Shown here piece by piece: positions 16,717 to 29,989 of a DNA stretch of 64,000 nt (positions are counted from its first letter, which is position 1; each line of letters opens with the position of its first letter). Where the stretch lies: positions 558,001-622,000 of the forward strand of contig NZ_JAUQTA010000001.1 of assembly GCF_030580915.1 (NCBI RefSeq), read 5' to 3'. The notes beneath the pieces were generated by a model, which ran no database searches, was not told the origin of the DNA, and saw only the letters and a list, made by a program, of their open reading frames with translations. This DNA comes from Nocardioides jiangxiensis. GTDB taxonomy: Bacteria; Actinomycetota; Actinomycetes; Propionibacteriales; Nocardioidaceae. The position numbers and the translations under genes were made by a program.

Positions 16717-18230
16717 TGGACTCCTTCAGCCAGCTGCTCGACGGCTTCGCCGCCGCAGCCACCCCCGCCAACCTCCTGTGGGCACTGATCGGCGTCACCC
16801 TCGGCACCTTCGTCGGCGTCCTGCCGGGCATCGGGCCGGCCATGGCGCTGGCCCTGCTGCTGCCACTGACCTACTCGCTCGACGCATCGGGCGCGCTGAT
16901 CCTCTTCGCCGGCATCTACTACGGCGGGATGTACGGCGGCTCGACGACCTCGATCCTGCTCAACGCGCCCGGTGAGAGCTCGTCGGTGATGACCGCCGTC
17001 GAGGGCAACCTGATGGCGAAGGCCGGCCGCGCCTCCCAGGCGCTGGCGACCGCCGCCATCGGCTCGTTCGTCGCCGGCACGATCGCGACGCTGCTGCTCA
17101 TCTTCACCGCGCCCGTCGTCGCGCACTTCGCCGCCGGCCTGAAGTCGCAGGACTACTTCGCTATCACGCTGCTGTCCTTCTTCGCGGTCTCGACCGTTCT
17201 CGGCGGATCCCCGATCCGTGGCATCGCGTCGCTCGCGCTCGGCCTGATGATCGGCCTGATCGGCATCGACAGCGTGACGGGTCAGCAGCGCCTCACGTTC
17301 GGCGTCGACTCGCTCGCCACCGGCATCGACACCGTCGTCATCGCCGTGGCCCTCTTCGCGGTCGGCGAGGCGCTCTGGATCGCTGCGCACCTGCGGCACA
17401 GCCCGCCGGACATCATCCCGACGGGCAGCGCCTGGATGTCGAAGTCGGACTGGAAGCGTTCGTGGCCGGCCTGGCTGCGCGGCACCGCGCTCGGCTTCCC
17501 GTTCGGCGCGATCCCCGCTGGTGGCGCCGAGATCCCGACCTTCCTGTCGTACGCGGCGGAGAAGAAGCTGACCAAGCACCCCGAGGAGTTCGGCCACGGC
17601 GCGATCGAAGGTGTCGCGGGTCCTGAGGCCGCCAACAACGCCTCGGCTGCGGGCACCATGGTCACGCTGCTGTCGCTCGGCATCCCGACCACCGCGACGG
17701 CTGCCGTCATGCTGGAGGCGTTCAAGCGCTACAACATCCAGCCCGGGCCGCTCCTGTTCGAGAACAGCGGGCCGATCGTGTGGGCACTGCTGGCCAGCCT
17801 GCTCATCGCGAACCTCCTGCTCCTGGTCCTGAACCTGCCGCTCGCACCCGTCTGGGCGAAGCTCCTGCAGCTGCCCCGCCCGTACCTGTACGCCGGCATC
17901 CTGTTCTTCTCGATCCTGGGCAGCTACAGCGTCAACGCCAACCCGACCGACATCCTGATCCTGGTGATCCTGGGACTGCTCGGCTTCACCATGCGGCGCT
18001 ACGGCCTCCCCGTCGTGCCGGCGATCATCGGCGTCATCCTCGGCCCCGTGTCGGAGGGCAAGCTGCGGCAGGCGCTCCAGGTCAGCAACGGCGACTGGTC
18101 CACGCTCTGGGGCACGGCGTTCTCCATCGGTGCGTACACGCTCCTGGCCGGGCTGCTCGGCTGGACCCTGTTCAAGGTCCTGCGCAACCACGACCAGCCC
18201 GCGCCGGACGCGCACCTGCCGCACGGGTGA
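16716..18230 (+). CDS. tctA: Tripartite tricarboxylate transporter large membrane subunit TctA
   Basis: 504-residue permease with about eleven or twelve membrane helices. TctA signatures are present: [20 protein letters not shown] near residue 35, [20 protein letters not shown] near 70, and [20 protein letters not shown] in the middle. The length is normal. Transport is driven by an ion gradient with TctC as receptor. A strong bidirectional terminator follows the stop codon. Confidence 0.95.
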   Translation: MDSFSQLLDGFAAAATPANLLWALIGVTLGTFVGVLPGIGPAMALALLLPLTYSLDASGALILFAGIYYGGMYGGSTTSILLNAPGESSSVMTAVEGNLMAKAGRASQALATAAIGSFVAGTIATLLLIFTAPVVAHFAAGLKSQDYFAITLLSFFAVSTVLGGSPIRGIASLALGLMIGLIGIDSVTGQQRLTFGVDSLATGIDTVVIAVALFAVGEALWIAAHLRHSPPDIIPTGSAWMSKSDWKRSWPAWLRGTALGFPFGAIPAGGAEIPTFLSYAAEKKLTKHPEEFGHGAIEGVAGPEAANNASAAGTMVTLLSLGIPTTATAAVMLEAFKRYNIQPGPLLFENSGPIVWALLASLLIANLLLLVLNLPLAPVWAKLLQLPRPYLYAGILFFSILGSYSVNANPTDILILVILGLLGFTMRRYGLPVVPAIIGVILGPVSEGKLRQALQVSNGDWSTLWGTAFSIGAYTLLAGLLGWTLFKVLRNHDQPAPDAHLPHG

Positions 18231-18246
18231 GCGTCTCCTGCAACGC

Positions 18247-18279
18247 GAACGGCCCCCGGGGAGAACCCGGGGGCCGTTC
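18247..18279. terminator. Bidirectional terminator between tctA and ecm
   Basis: Perfect 14-bp stem GAACGGCCCCCGGG / CCCGGGGGCCGTTC with a five-base GAGAA loop, 16 bases after tctA and 15 bases before the mutase stop codon. It serves both convergent units. Confidence 0.8.
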
Positions 18280-18294
18280 GGCGTACTGCTGGGA

Positions 18295-20292
18295 TCAGTC
18301 GAGGCCGTTGGCCTTGCGGATCACGGTGACCACGTCGTCCATGATCTCGGTCAGGCTGAAGTCCTTCGGCGTGTAGACGGCAGCGGCACCGAGCTCGACC
18401 AGCTTCTTGCCGTCGGACTCGGGGATGATGCCGCCGACGATCACCGGGATGTCACCGGCGCCGGCGGCCTTGAGGCCCTCGAGGACGACCGGGACCAGCT
18501 CCATGTGCGAGCCGGAGAGGATCGAGAGACCGACCACGTGGACGTCCTCCGCGACCGCGGCCGCGACGATCTGCTCGGGCGTCAGGCGGATGCCCTGGTA
18601 GACGACCTCGAAGCCGGCGTCACGCGCACGGACCGCGACCTGCTCGGCGCCGTTGGAGTGACCGTCGAGGCCCGGCTTGCCGACGAGGAAGCGCAGGCGA
18701 CCGCCGAGCTCGTCACCGGTCTCCTTCACGCGGTTGCGGACGGCGGTGAGCGCCTCGCCGGCCTCCTGGACACCGACGGCGCCGGAGACACCGGTGGGGG
18801 CGCGGAACTCGCCGAAGACCTCGCGCAGGGTGCCGGCCCACTCACCGGTGGTCGCACCGGCGCGAGCAGCAGCCAGCGTGGCCTGCATGAGGTTCTCGTC
18901 GGTCTTGGCCGTGGCGGCAAGGTTGGCGAGCGCCTCGGCGACGGCCTTCTCGTCGCGCTGGGCCTTCCAGGCCTCCAGCGACGCGATGGCCGCCTCCTCC
19001 GCCTTCGGGTCGGCGGTCATGATCGCCTCGTCGAGGTTGGCGGTCAGCGGCGACGGCTCGGTGGTCTCGAACTTGTTGACGCCGACGATGATCTCCTCGC
19101 CGGCCTCGATCTTCGCGCGACGCGCTGCGTGCGAGGAGACGAGCGCGGACTTCATGTAGCCCGACTCGACGGCGGGGATCGCGCCGCCCATCGCCTGCAC
19201 GCGGTCCATCTCGGCCTTCGCGCCCTCGATGAGCTCGTTGACCTTCGCCTCGATGACGACGGAGCCGTCGAAGATGTCGCCGTACTCGAGCAGGTCGGAC
19301 TCGAAGGCGAGGACCTGCTGGAGGCGCAGCGACCACTGCTGGTCCCACGGGCGCGGCAGGCCGAGGGCCTCGTTCCACGCGGGGAGCTGGATGGCACGGG
19401 CGCGGGCGTTCTTCGAGAGGGAGACACCCAGCATCTCGAGCACGATGCGCTGGACGTTGTTCTCCGGCTGGGCCTCGGTCAGGCCGAGCGAGTTGACCTG
19501 GACGCCGTAGCGGAAGCGGCGCATCTTCGGGTCGGTCACGCCGTAGCGGTCACGGGTGATCTCGTCCCACATCTGGGTGAAGGCCCGCATCTTGCAGGTC
19601 TCCTCGATGAAGCGGACACCCGCGTTGACGAAGAAGGAGATGCGGCCGACGGTCTTCTCGAAGTCCTCGTCGGAGACCTGGCCCGCGGCCTTGACCGCGT
19701 CGAGCACGGCGATCGCGGTGGTCAGGGCGTAGGCGATCTCCTGCACCGGCGTCGCGCCGGCCTCCTGCAGGTGGTAGCTGCAGATGTTGATCGGGTTCCA
19801 CTTGGGGATGTTGTTGACCGTGTAGGCGATCATGTCGCTGATCAGGCGCAGGGAGTGCTGCGGCGGGAACACATACGTGCCGCGCGACAGGTACTCCTTG
19901 ATGATGTCGTTCTGCGTGGTGCCCGCGAGGAGCTTGGCGACCTCCGCCGGCTCCATGTCGGGGTTCTGCTCCTCCGCGGCGACCTGGTACATCGCGAGCA
20001 GCCACATGGCCGTCGCGTTGATCGTCATGGAGGTGTTCATCTCCGTCAGCGGGATGTCCTGGAAGAGACGACGCATCTCGCCCATGTGCATGACCGGGAC
20101 GCCGACCTTGCCGACCTCACCACGCGACAGCGGCGAGTCCGGGTCGTAGCCCGTCTGCGTGGGCAGGTCGAAGGCAACCGAGAGACCGGTCTGACCCTTC
20201 GCGAGGTTCGTGCGGTACAGCGCGTTCGACGCGGCGGCGGTCGAGTGACCGGCGTAGGTCCGCATCACCCAGGGCTTGTCCTTCTGGCTCAT
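18295..20292 (-). CDS. ecm: Ethylmalonyl-CoA mutase (MeaA-type, B12-dependent)
   Basis: Isomerises (2R)-ethylmalonyl-CoA to (2S)-methylsuccinyl-CoA with adenosylcobalamin. The 665-residue single chain carries the substrate TIM barrel first and the cobalamin domain last. The cobalamin motif DGHSNG has the cobalt-ligating His545, followed by SILSGSH and VGGIIPESD. The N-terminus KDKPWVMRTYAGHSTA and the block SVAFDLPTQTGYDPD are typical of the MeaA/Ecm branch, not of the two-subunit methylmalonyl-CoA mutase. The product of Ccr (1.5 kb), after epimerisation, is its substrate. The adenosyltransferase that makes its cofactor lies 0.5 kb upstream. Confidence 0.93.
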   Translation of the reverse strand: MSQKDKPWVMRTYAGHSTAAASNALYRTNLAKGQTGLSVAFDLPTQTGYDPDSPLSRGEVGKVGVPVMHMGEMRRLFQDIPLTEMNTSMTINATAMWLLAMYQVAAEEQNPDMEPAEVAKLLAGTTQNDIIKEYLSRGTYVFPPQHSLRLISDMIAYTVNNIPKWNPINICSYHLQEAGATPVQEIAYALTTAIAVLDAVKAAGQVSDEDFEKTVGRISFFVNAGVRFIEETCKMRAFTQMWDEITRDRYGVTDPKMRRFRYGVQVNSLGLTEAQPENNVQRIVLEMLGVSLSKNARARAIQLPAWNEALGLPRPWDQQWSLRLQQVLAFESDLLEYGDIFDGSVVIEAKVNELIEGAKAEMDRVQAMGGAIPAVESGYMKSALVSSHAARRAKIEAGEEIIVGVNKFETTEPSPLTANLDEAIMTADPKAEEAAIASLEAWKAQRDEKAVAEALANLAATAKTDENLMQATLAAARAGATTGEWAGTLREVFGEFRAPTGVSGAVGVQEAGEALTAVRNRVKETGDELGGRLRFLVGKPGLDGHSNGAEQVAVRARDAGFEVVYQGIRLTPEQIVAAAVAEDVHVVGLSILSGSHMELVPVVLEGLKAAGAGDIPVIVGGIIPESDGKKLVELGAAAVYTPKDFSLTEIMDDVVTVIRKANGLD

Positions 20293-20326
20293 AAGAGCGG
20301 AGCCTATGCGGAATCTGTGGAGGCGG

Positions 20327-20713
20327 TCACGTGGTCTCGCGTGTGGCACTGGCGACATCGCCATCGCCGCGCGGCTGCGGGATCCGGAACGCTCCCGGCA
20401 CCCGCTCGATCTCGACGAGGCGCGCCAGCCGCGACACCGTCAGCAGCCGCCGCACCGTGTCCGGCACACCACGGAGCACGACCCGTCCCCCGCGCAGGGC
20501 CGAGAGCCGGCTCGCGGCGGCGATCACCCGCAGCGCGACCACGTCCGCCGATGTCACCGCGCCGAGGTCGAGCACCACCACCCGCCCGGGTACGTCGAGC
20601 AGCCGCTGGAGCGCCGTGCGGATCTCGGGCGTGGAGCGCGCGTCGAGTGAGCCCGAGAGCTCCAGAACCTCGTCGCCGACCTCGCCCATCTCGTACCTCG
20701 CCTCCGCCACCAT
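20327..20713 (-). CDS. STAS-domain protein (anti-sigma factor antagonist-like)
   Basis: 128-residue single STAS domain of the SpoIIAA/RsbV type. The strand-helix pattern EVLELSGSLDARSTPEIRTAL leads to the switch region VVVLDLGAVTSADVVAL, where the usual phospho-Ser/Thr lies in a TSAD sequence rather than the common DSSG. It could counter an anti-sigma kinase, but none is encoded nearby. The C-terminal tail is Arg/Gly-rich. It lies between ecm and the adenosyltransferase gene, on the ecm strand. Confidence 0.75.
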   Translation of the reverse strand: MVAEARYEMGEVGDEVLELSGSLDARSTPEIRTALQRLLDVPGRVVVLDLGAVTSADVVALRVIAAASRLSALRGGRVVLRGVPDTVRRLLTVSRLARLVEIERVPGAFRIPQPRGDGDVASATRETT

Positions 20714-20755
20714 GCTGCACCCGTACCCCGTCTTCCAGTAAGTAGGCTCACCGGC

Positions 20756-21340
20756 ATGGTCAACCTCACCCGCATCTACACGCGCACCGGCGATGCCGGC
20801 ACGACGCGGCTCGCCGACATGAGTGAGACGTCGAAGAACGACCTCCGGTTGCACGCCTACGCCGACGTGGACGAGGCCAATGCGTCGATCGGCGTCGCGC
20901 TGGCCCACGCGGGTACCGACGGCGACCTGGACCCGGCCATCGCGAAGATCCTCGTCCACGTCCAGAACGACCTCTTCGACGTCGGCGCCGACCTCGGTAC
21001 GCCGGTCGTCGAGAACCCGCCCTACCCGCAGCTGCGGGTCGAGCAGGACTACATCGACCGGCTCGAGGCCTGGTGCGACCAGTACAACGAGGAGCTGGAG
21101 ACGCTCCGCTCGTTCATCCTCAACGGCGGCACGGTCGCGGCGGCCCACCTGCACGTCGCGCGCACCGTCGTACGCCGTGCGGAGCGGAGCGCCTGGGCGG
21201 CGTACGCCGAGCACGGCGCGACCATGAACGTGCTGGCGGTCAAGTACCTGAACCGGCTGAGCGACCTGCTCTTCATCTTCGCCCGCCACGCCAACAAGGC
21301 GCAGGGCGACGTGCTCTGGGTGCCGGGCGGCGAGCGCTGA
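20756..21340 (+). CDS. Cob(I)alamin adenosyltransferase, PduO type
   Basis: 194-residue enzyme that transfers the adenosyl group of ATP to cob(I)alamin. The ATP-binding N-terminal motif TRTGDAGTTRL is intact. The later helices carry SFILNGGT, RTVVRRAERS and the LNRLSDLLFIFAR block typical of PduO enzymes. It supplies coenzyme B12 to Ecm and any methylmalonyl-CoA mutase. In mycobacteria the homologue (Rv1314c) also lies close to the end of the atp operon, as here. It converges on the catalase-like gene with one base between stops. Confidence 0.93.
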   Translation: MVNLTRIYTRTGDAGTTRLADMSETSKNDLRLHAYADVDEANASIGVALAHAGTDGDLDPAIAKILVHVQNDLFDVGADLGTPVVENPPYPQLRVEQDYIDRLEAWCDQYNEELETLRSFILNGGTVAAAHLHVARTVVRRAERSAWAAYAEHGATMNVLAVKYLNRLSDLLFIFARHANKAQGDVLWVPGGER

Positions 21341-21341
21341 G

Positions 21342-22220
21342 TCAGACCCGGCGGGCCACGGACTCCGAGTAGGCACCCGCGCGGTAGCGCAGGATCGGGT
21401 CGTCGGAGAGCTCGATGCCGTCGACGACACGGGTCGGGTCGAACACCACGACCTCTCCCCCGGTCTCGCGCTCCGGGTCGAGGCCGGTGACCTCGAGCGT
21501 GCCCGCGTCGAAGGTGTGCGCGCCGACCCAGACCGACATCGGGTCGTGCGGGTCGTCGCCATCAGCCGCCACCGTCACCCGGAGCGTGAAGCGCACGGGC
21601 CCCTGGGCCAGGCGGGCCTCCAGCTCCTCGCGGAGCCGGTGCTTGCCCTGGGTCCTGGCCGGACGCTGGTCCTTGGTGGCCTGCGGCTCGAAGACGTAGC
21701 GGACCCACCGCTCGGTGCTGTCCGGCGCGATCCAGCGGTAGGCGTGGACCGGGTAGTAGGTCGCCTCGGCGTAGGAGTACGGCGGCACGACGGCCTTCGC
21801 CTTCACGTTGGCGAGCAGCGGCCTGATGGCCGACCGGTGACGCGCCATGAAGCCCGGGAGCTGGTGCGGCTTGCTGTGCTCGACCAGGGCGATGAAATCC
21901 TCGGGCGTGCGCACGGGGAACCGCGGCGCGGTCTGCCCGAGCAGGTCGGTCGCAGTGCCATCGGGCAGCCGGAAGGAGACGCCGATGCCGCGCACGTCCG
22001 GCGCGCCGTCGCCGACACCCGGGTGGCCGCCACCGTTGGAGAAGCGCACCCAGACCGGCACGGGGGCCTGCAGGTGCAGCGCCCGCCCCAGGCGGCCGGC
22101 CTCGGCCGTCGGGGTGAACGTGGCCGTGTAGAAGCGCCCCTTGGCGTGCAGCGCCCGGTGGCCGGCGTGGCGCCCGAAGACCGCGTTGATCCGGTCGATC
22201 GCCTCGGCGGGTGTGATCAT
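21342..22220 (-). CDS. Small catalase-family haem protein (putative peroxidase)
   Basis: 292-residue catalase-related protein, much shorter than true catalases (about 480 or more). The distal His is kept in LHAKGRFYTATF (near residue 25), the distal loop as VWVRFSNGGG, and the proximal haem motif R-x3-Y as Arg280-Tyr284 in RAGAYSES. FDPTRVVDGIELSDDPIL just before it is also typical of the catalase core. It probably acts on peroxide or a lipid hydroperoxide. No signal peptide. It overlaps the DUF2550 gene (ATGA), so the two are coupled. Confidence 0.75.
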   Translation of the reverse strand: MITPAEAIDRINAVFGRHAGHRALHAKGRFYTATFTPTAEAGRLGRALHLQAPVPVWVRFSNGGGHPGVGDGAPDVRGIGVSFRLPDGTATDLLGQTAPRFPVRTPEDFIALVEHSKPHQLPGFMARHRSAIRPLLANVKAKAVVPPYSYAEATYYPVHAYRWIAPDSTERWVRYVFEPQATKDQRPARTQGKHRLREELEARLAQGPVRFTLRVTVAADGDDPHDPMSVWVGAHTFDAGTLEVTGLDPERETGGEVVVFDPTRVVDGIELSDDPILRYRAGAYSESVARRV

Positions 22221-22651
22221 CAGCGGATCTCCGCTCCCGGGGGGCCGGACTCGGCCCACGACTGGAAACCGGTGAGCGAGGGACCGCTCATCGCGAACTC
22301 GACGGGGCCACCCGGCGTCTGGCACTGGACGACGACATGGTCGGGGTAGAGCGACATCGTCTCGATCCCCGCAGGGTCGCGGCGGCCGACGTACTCCAGG
22401 GTCTTGCGGTGCCAGGACAGGCGCGGCTTCAGCGAGAGCGAGAAGATCCGGAACCACTCCAGCTCCTCGCCGGAGTACCGCCCGATGCCGAGCACCCAGC
22501 CACGGCCGGGCGTCACGGAGCGCATGCGGTAGGAGAGCTCGAAGGTGCCGCCGTCACGCGCGATCCAGCGTCGGCGCACGACGAGGGCCACGGCCAGGAC
22601 GACCAGCAGCGCGAGCACGGCCACGAGGGCCTCGACACCCCACTCCCACAC
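22220..22651 (-). CDS. DUF2550 membrane protein
   Basis: About 143 residues: one N-terminal membrane helix (VEALVAVLALLVVLAVALVV) followed by a soluble, Trp/Arg-rich domain (RGWVLGIGRYSGEELEWFRIFSL). This is the DUF2550 architecture that follows atpC in many actinobacteria (Rv1312 region). The start is uncertain: GTG at 22651 or TTG at 22657, both just after a GGGAGG ribosome site. Function unknown. It is separated from atpC by a strong hairpin, so it probably has its own promoter. Confidence 0.75.
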   Translation of the reverse strand: MWEWGVEALVAVLALLVVLAVALVVRRRWIARDGGTFELSYRMRSVTPGRGWVLGIGRYSGEELEWFRIFSLSLKPRLSWHRKTLEYVGRRDPAGIETMSLYPDHVVVQCQTPGGPVEFAMSGPSLTGFQSWAESGPPGAEIR

Positions 22652-22678
22652 CGCCAATGCAGCCTCCCTGAAATGGAC

Positions 22679-22728
22679 CCGACCCCGGTCCGGTGGCGCA
22701 AACGATAGCGCCACCCGACCGGGGTCGG
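22679..22728 (-). terminator. Terminator at the end of the atp operon
   Basis: Long hairpin with a 12-bp outer stem CCGACCCCGGTC / GACCGGGGTCGG and an 8-bp inner stem GGTGGCGC / GCGCCACC, one mismatch between them and an AAACGATA loop. It begins 22 bases after the atpC stop codon. Confidence 0.75.
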
Positions 22729-22750
22729 ACCAACTGGGTTCAGACAGCCG

Positions 22751-23148
22751 TCAAGAAGCCTTCTCGACGGCCCGGATGCGAGCCTCGGCCCGACGGACCG
22801 CCTCAGTCGCCGCACCGTTGTCCTCGCCGGCGGCAAGCGCCCGCTCGAGGTCGTGGCGCGCCTTCTCGAGGTCGATCTCGTGCGACATCTCGGCGTGCTC
22901 CGAGAGGATCGAGATCCGGTTGTCGGCGACGGACAGGAAGCCCGCGTCGACGGCCGCGACCCACGTCTCGTCGTTGGCGGTGCGGATGTCGACGACACCG
23001 TCCACCATGAGCGAGAGCAGCGGGGCGTGGTTCGGCAGGATGCCGACGTCGCCCTCGGTGGTGCGGGCGATGACCATGGTGGCCTCGCCCTCCCACACGA
23101 CGCGGTCAGCCGCGACGAGCGAGACCGTGAGGACCTTGTCGGTAGCCA

Positions 23149-23149
<1 letters not shown>
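22751..23149 (-). CDS. atpC: ATP synthase F1 epsilon subunit
   Basis: 132-residue subunit of the central stalk. The N-terminal beta sandwich is clear (VSLVAADRVVWEGEATMV, GDVGILPNHAPLLS). The C-terminal helices begin near EIDLEKARHDLERALAAGED. Start overlaps the beta subunit stop (ATGA). Last gene of the operon. Confidence 0.96.
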
Positions 23150-25517
<2,368 letters not shown>

Positions 25518-25520
25518 GGA

Positions 25521-27161
25521 TCAGGCCTTCTTCTGCTTGACGATCTGCTCCTGGGCAACGTCGCCGGCCTCGAGCGCCTCGGCCTCGGCGTTGACGGCCG
25601 CGGAGCCGCCCTCGGAGGTCTCGAACTGCTTGAGGAACTCGTCGTAGGCGGCGGCGAGCTGGGTCTCGGTCGAGTCCTCGAACTTGAGGGACTCGGCGAT
25701 GCCGGCCAGCACGCCCGCCTGCGAGCGACGCAGGTAGTCGAGGAACTCCTGCTCGAAGCGGATGACGTCCTCGGTCGGGATGTTGTCGAGGCGACCCGAC
25801 GTGCCCAGCCACAGCGAGACGGTCATGTCCTCGACCGAGTACGGCGAGTAGGCCGGCTGCTTCAGCAGAGCCATCAGCTTCTGGCCACGGGCCAGCTGCT
25901 GCTTCGACGCGGCGTCGAGGTCCGAGGCGAACATGGCGAACGCCTCCATGGCACGGAACTGCGCCAGGTCGACCTTGAGCGAACCGGTGACGGCCTTCAT
26001 GGCCTTCGTCATCGCGGCGCCACCGACGCGGGAGACCGAGACACCGACGTCGATGGCCGGACGCTGGTTGGCGGCGAAGAGGTCCGACTGCAGGAAGATC
26101 TGGCCGTCGGTGATGGAGATGACGTTGGTCGGGATGAACGCCGAGACGTCGTTGGCCTTCGTCTCGATGATCGGGAGGCCCGTCATCGAGCCGTGACCGA
26201 GCGCGTCGGACAGCTTCGCGCAACGCTCCAGCAGGCGGGAGTGGAGGTAGAAGACGTCACCCGGGTACGCCTCGCGGCCCGGCGGGCGACGGAGGAGGAG
26301 GGAGACGGCACGGTAGGCCTCGGCCTGCTTCGTCAGGTCGTCGAAGACGATGAGGACGTGCTTGCCCTGGTACATCCAGTGCTGGCCGATGGCCGAACCG
26401 GTGTAGGGCGCGAGGTACTTGAAACCGGCCGAGTCGGATGCCGGGGCGGCGACGATGGTCGTGTACTCGAGCGCACCGGCCTCCTCGAGGGCACCACGCA
26501 CGGAGGCGATGGTCGAGCCCTTCTGACCGATGGCGACGTAGATGCAGCGGACCTGCTTCTCCGGGTCGCCGGTGGCCCAGGCGGCCTTCTGGTTGATGAT
26601 CGTGTCGATCGCGACCGTGGTCTTGCCGGTGGCGCGGTCACCGATGATCAGCTGACGCTGGCCACGGCCGATCGGGGTCATCGAGTCGATGGCCTTGATG
26701 CCGGTGGCGAGCGGCTCGTGGACCGACTTGCGGTCCATGACGCCGGCGGCAGGGATCTCGAGGGAACGACGACCCTCGATGCCCGTGATCTCGCCCAGGC
26801 CGTCGATCGGCTTGCCGAGCGGGTCGACCACGCGGCCGAGGTAGCCCTCGCCGACCGGGACGGAGAGGATGTCGCCGGTGCGGCGGACCGTCTGGCCCTC
26901 CTCGATGTTGTCGAAGTCGCCGAGGACGACGGCACCGATCTCGCGGGTGTCGAGGTTCAGCGCGAGGCCGAGCGTGCCGTCCTCGAACTCGAGCAGCTCG
27001 TTGGCCATGGCGGAGGGAAGGCCGCTGATACGGGCGATGCCGTCGCCGGCCTCGGCAACCGTGCCGACCTCCTCACGGGACGCGGTCTCCGGCTTGTAGT
27101 CGGACACGAAGCGCTGCAGTGCGTCGCGGATCTCGTCCGGACGGATGGACAGCTCCGTCAT
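25521..27161 (-). CDS. atpA: ATP synthase F1 alpha subunit
   Basis: 546-residue non-catalytic nucleotide-binding subunit. The P-loop GDRATGKTT is near residues 171-179 and the block PYSGCAIG-like [11 protein letters not shown] is near residue 255. The extended C-terminal tail (about 30 residues past the E. coli end) is common in actinobacteria. It is separated from atpH by 59 bp. Confidence 0.97.
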   Translation of the reverse strand: MTELSIRPDEIRDALQRFVSDYKPETASREEVGTVAEAGDGIARISGLPSAMANELLEFEDGTLGLALNLDTREIGAVVLGDFDNIEEGQTVRRTGDILSVPVGEGYLGRVVDPLGKPIDGLGEITGIEGRRSLEIPAAGVMDRKSVHEPLATGIKAIDSMTPIGRGQRQLIIGDRATGKTTVAIDTIINQKAAWATGDPEKQVRCIYVAIGQKGSTIASVRGALEEAGALEYTTIVAAPASDSAGFKYLAPYTGSAIGQHWMYQGKHVLIVFDDLTKQAEAYRAVSLLLRRPPGREAYPGDVFYLHSRLLERCAKLSDALGHGSMTGLPIIETKANDVSAFIPTNVISITDGQIFLQSDLFAANQRPAIDVGVSVSRVGGAAMTKAMKAVTGSLKVDLAQFRAMEAFAMFASDLDAASKQQLARGQKLMALLKQPAYSPYSVEDMTVSLWLGTSGRLDNIPTEDVIRFEQEFLDYLRRSQAGVLAGIAESLKFEDSTETQLAAAYDEFLKQFETSEGGSAAVNAEAEALEAGDVAQEQIVKQKKA

Positions 27162-27220
27162 TTGGTCTTCCTCACTCTTGGTGTGCTGCTCGAAAAAGTT
27201 CTGGGTGGCCGGGCTGGTGG

Positions 27221-28587
<1,367 letters not shown>

Positions 28588-28616
28588 TTAGTCGAACCGC
28601 TCGGACCGGCCGAGGG

Positions 28617-28823
28617 TCACTTAAGGACGAACGCGATGGCGAGGGTGATGATGAAGAGCGCCTCGGCGAGAACGAAGCCGAGGATGGCGCGACCGAACAG
28701 CGTGCCGGCAGCCTCGGGCTGACGGGCGATGCCGCCGATGAGCGCAGCGAAGATGAGACCGATGGCAACGCCCGGGCCGATGGCGGAGAGGCCGAGGCCG
28801 ATGAGGTTGAGGGAGCCGGTCAT
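28617..28823 (-). CDS. atpE: ATP synthase Fo c subunit
   Basis: 68-residue hairpin of two membrane helices around the polar loop ARQPEA. The ion-binding Glu lies in FVLAEALFI in the second helix. The Na+-type ligand set is not evident, so it is probably proton-coupled. Confidence 0.97.
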   Translation of the reverse strand: MTGSLNLIGLGLSAIGPGVAIGLIFAALIGGIARQPEAAGTLFGRAILGFVLAEALFIITLAIAFVLK

Positions 28824-28925
28824 GGCTTTTTCCTTTCGTCTGCGACGTGGCGGTCACGTCGCGGTTGGCGAAACTTGTGGGGGGTACTACGGGGTGGAGC
28901 TGGTCGTGCAGGTCTCTTCGACGGC

Positions 28926-29726
28926 TCAGTGCTCGTCGGCGATGGCCTCGCCGATGTACATCGCAGCGAGCAGCGTGAAGACGTAGGCCTGCAGGAACAT
29001 GACGATGAGCTCGAGGAAGCTCACCGCGATGCCCATCACGAAGGCCAGGATTCCGACGCCACCGTGGACGATGTTGCCGTCCTGCAGGAGGAAGGCGCCA
29101 CCGCCGGCGAAGAGCGCGAGCAGCAGGTGGCCGGCGAACATGTTGCCGAAGAGACGGAGCGTGAGCGTGAACGGGCGCACGATGATGTTCGAGAGGAACT
29201 CGAGCGGGACCAGCAGCACCAGGATCCAGGCCGGCACGCCGTGCGGGACGGTCGCGTGCTTGAGGAAGCCGAAGAAGCCGTGCTTCTTGATGCCGGCGCC
29301 GATGAAGGTCAGCCAGGCGAGGGCGGCCAGCGGCACGATATAGCCGATCCGGCCGAACGACGGCAGCTGCACCAGCGGGATGATGCCGTAGTAGTTGTTC
29401 ACCACGATGAACAGGAAGAGCGAGAAGAGGAACGGCACGAACTTCATGAACTTCTCGGAGCCGATCGCCTCACGGGCGATCGTGTTGCGCACGAAGCCGT
29501 AGACCAGCTCGCCGGCGAACTGCAGGCGCCCCGGGACGATCGAGGCCTTGCGCGACGAGGCGATCATGAAGCCGAGGATCAGGACGGCCGAGAAGGTCAC
29601 CAGAACCATCGACTTGGTGATGCTGGACCCGCCGATGCCCGGCAGGTCGAAGATCCCGGCGCTCGGAGCGTGGAACTCGTCCCCCGCCTTGATCGTGGCG
29701 GCCGCAATCGTCGCGGTGAGGCTCAC
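28926..29726 (-). CDS. atpB: ATP synthase Fo a subunit
   Basis: 266-residue membrane subunit. The essential Arg lies in RPFTLTLRLFGNMFAGHLL, with the family block SLFLFIVVNNYYGIIP. Five or six helices are predicted. The start overlaps atpZ stop (ATGA). The 102-bp gap to atpE is free of other genes. Confidence 0.96.
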   Translation of the reverse strand: MSLTATIAAATIKAGDEFHAPSAGIFDLPGIGGSSITKSMVLVTFSAVLILGFMIASSRKASIVPGRLQFAGELVYGFVRNTIAREAIGSEKFMKFVPFLFSLFLFIVVNNYYGIIPLVQLPSFGRIGYIVPLAALAWLTFIGAGIKKHGFFGFLKHATVPHGVPAWILVLLVPLEFLSNIIVRPFTLTLRLFGNMFAGHLLLALFAGGGAFLLQDGNIVHGGVGILAFVMGIAVSFLELIVMFLQAYVFTLLAAMYIGEAIADEH

Positions 29727-29989
29727 TCTGTCTCCTTGCCGTGGCTCTGCTCGGTGTCAGGCGCATCTGCGCCGAACCGCTTGAAAGTCATGTAGATCCC
29801 GAGACCAGCTCCGAAGAGGATCCCGATGACGACCAGGAAGCCCGTCCCCAGCCATCGATCAGCGAGCCAGCCCAGGGCGCCGTACAGCGCCACTCCGGAC
29901 ACGACGTATCCGAAAGCGAGCCAGGGGTCACCCTCTGGCTGCTGTGTTTCTTCCCTGCGAGGCATCGCGGGCCGGACAATACCAGTCAT
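29723..29989 (-). CDS. atpZ: AtpZ/AtpI-like F1Fo accessory membrane protein
   Basis: 88-residue protein with two membrane helices (PWLAFGYVVSGVALYGALGWLAD and FLVVIGILFGAGLGIYMTF), the pattern of the AtpZ/F0F1 assembly family. A second ATG (29965, MPRREE) gives 80 residues. The four-base overlaps on both sides place it firmly inside the operon. Confidence 0.85.
   Translation of the reverse strand: MTGIVRPAMPRREETQQPEGDPWLAFGYVVSGVALYGALGWLADRWLGTGFLVVIGILFGAGLGIYMTFKRFGADAPDTEQSHGKETE

Noticed and set aside
18130..20745. 871-codon open frame on the plus strand
   Set aside because: Antisense of ethylmalonyl-CoA mutase; no recognisable fold.
20293..20755. Cobalamin riboswitch before ecm or the adenosyltransferase
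   Set aside because: The leaders are too short and no B12-box-like sequence was seen.
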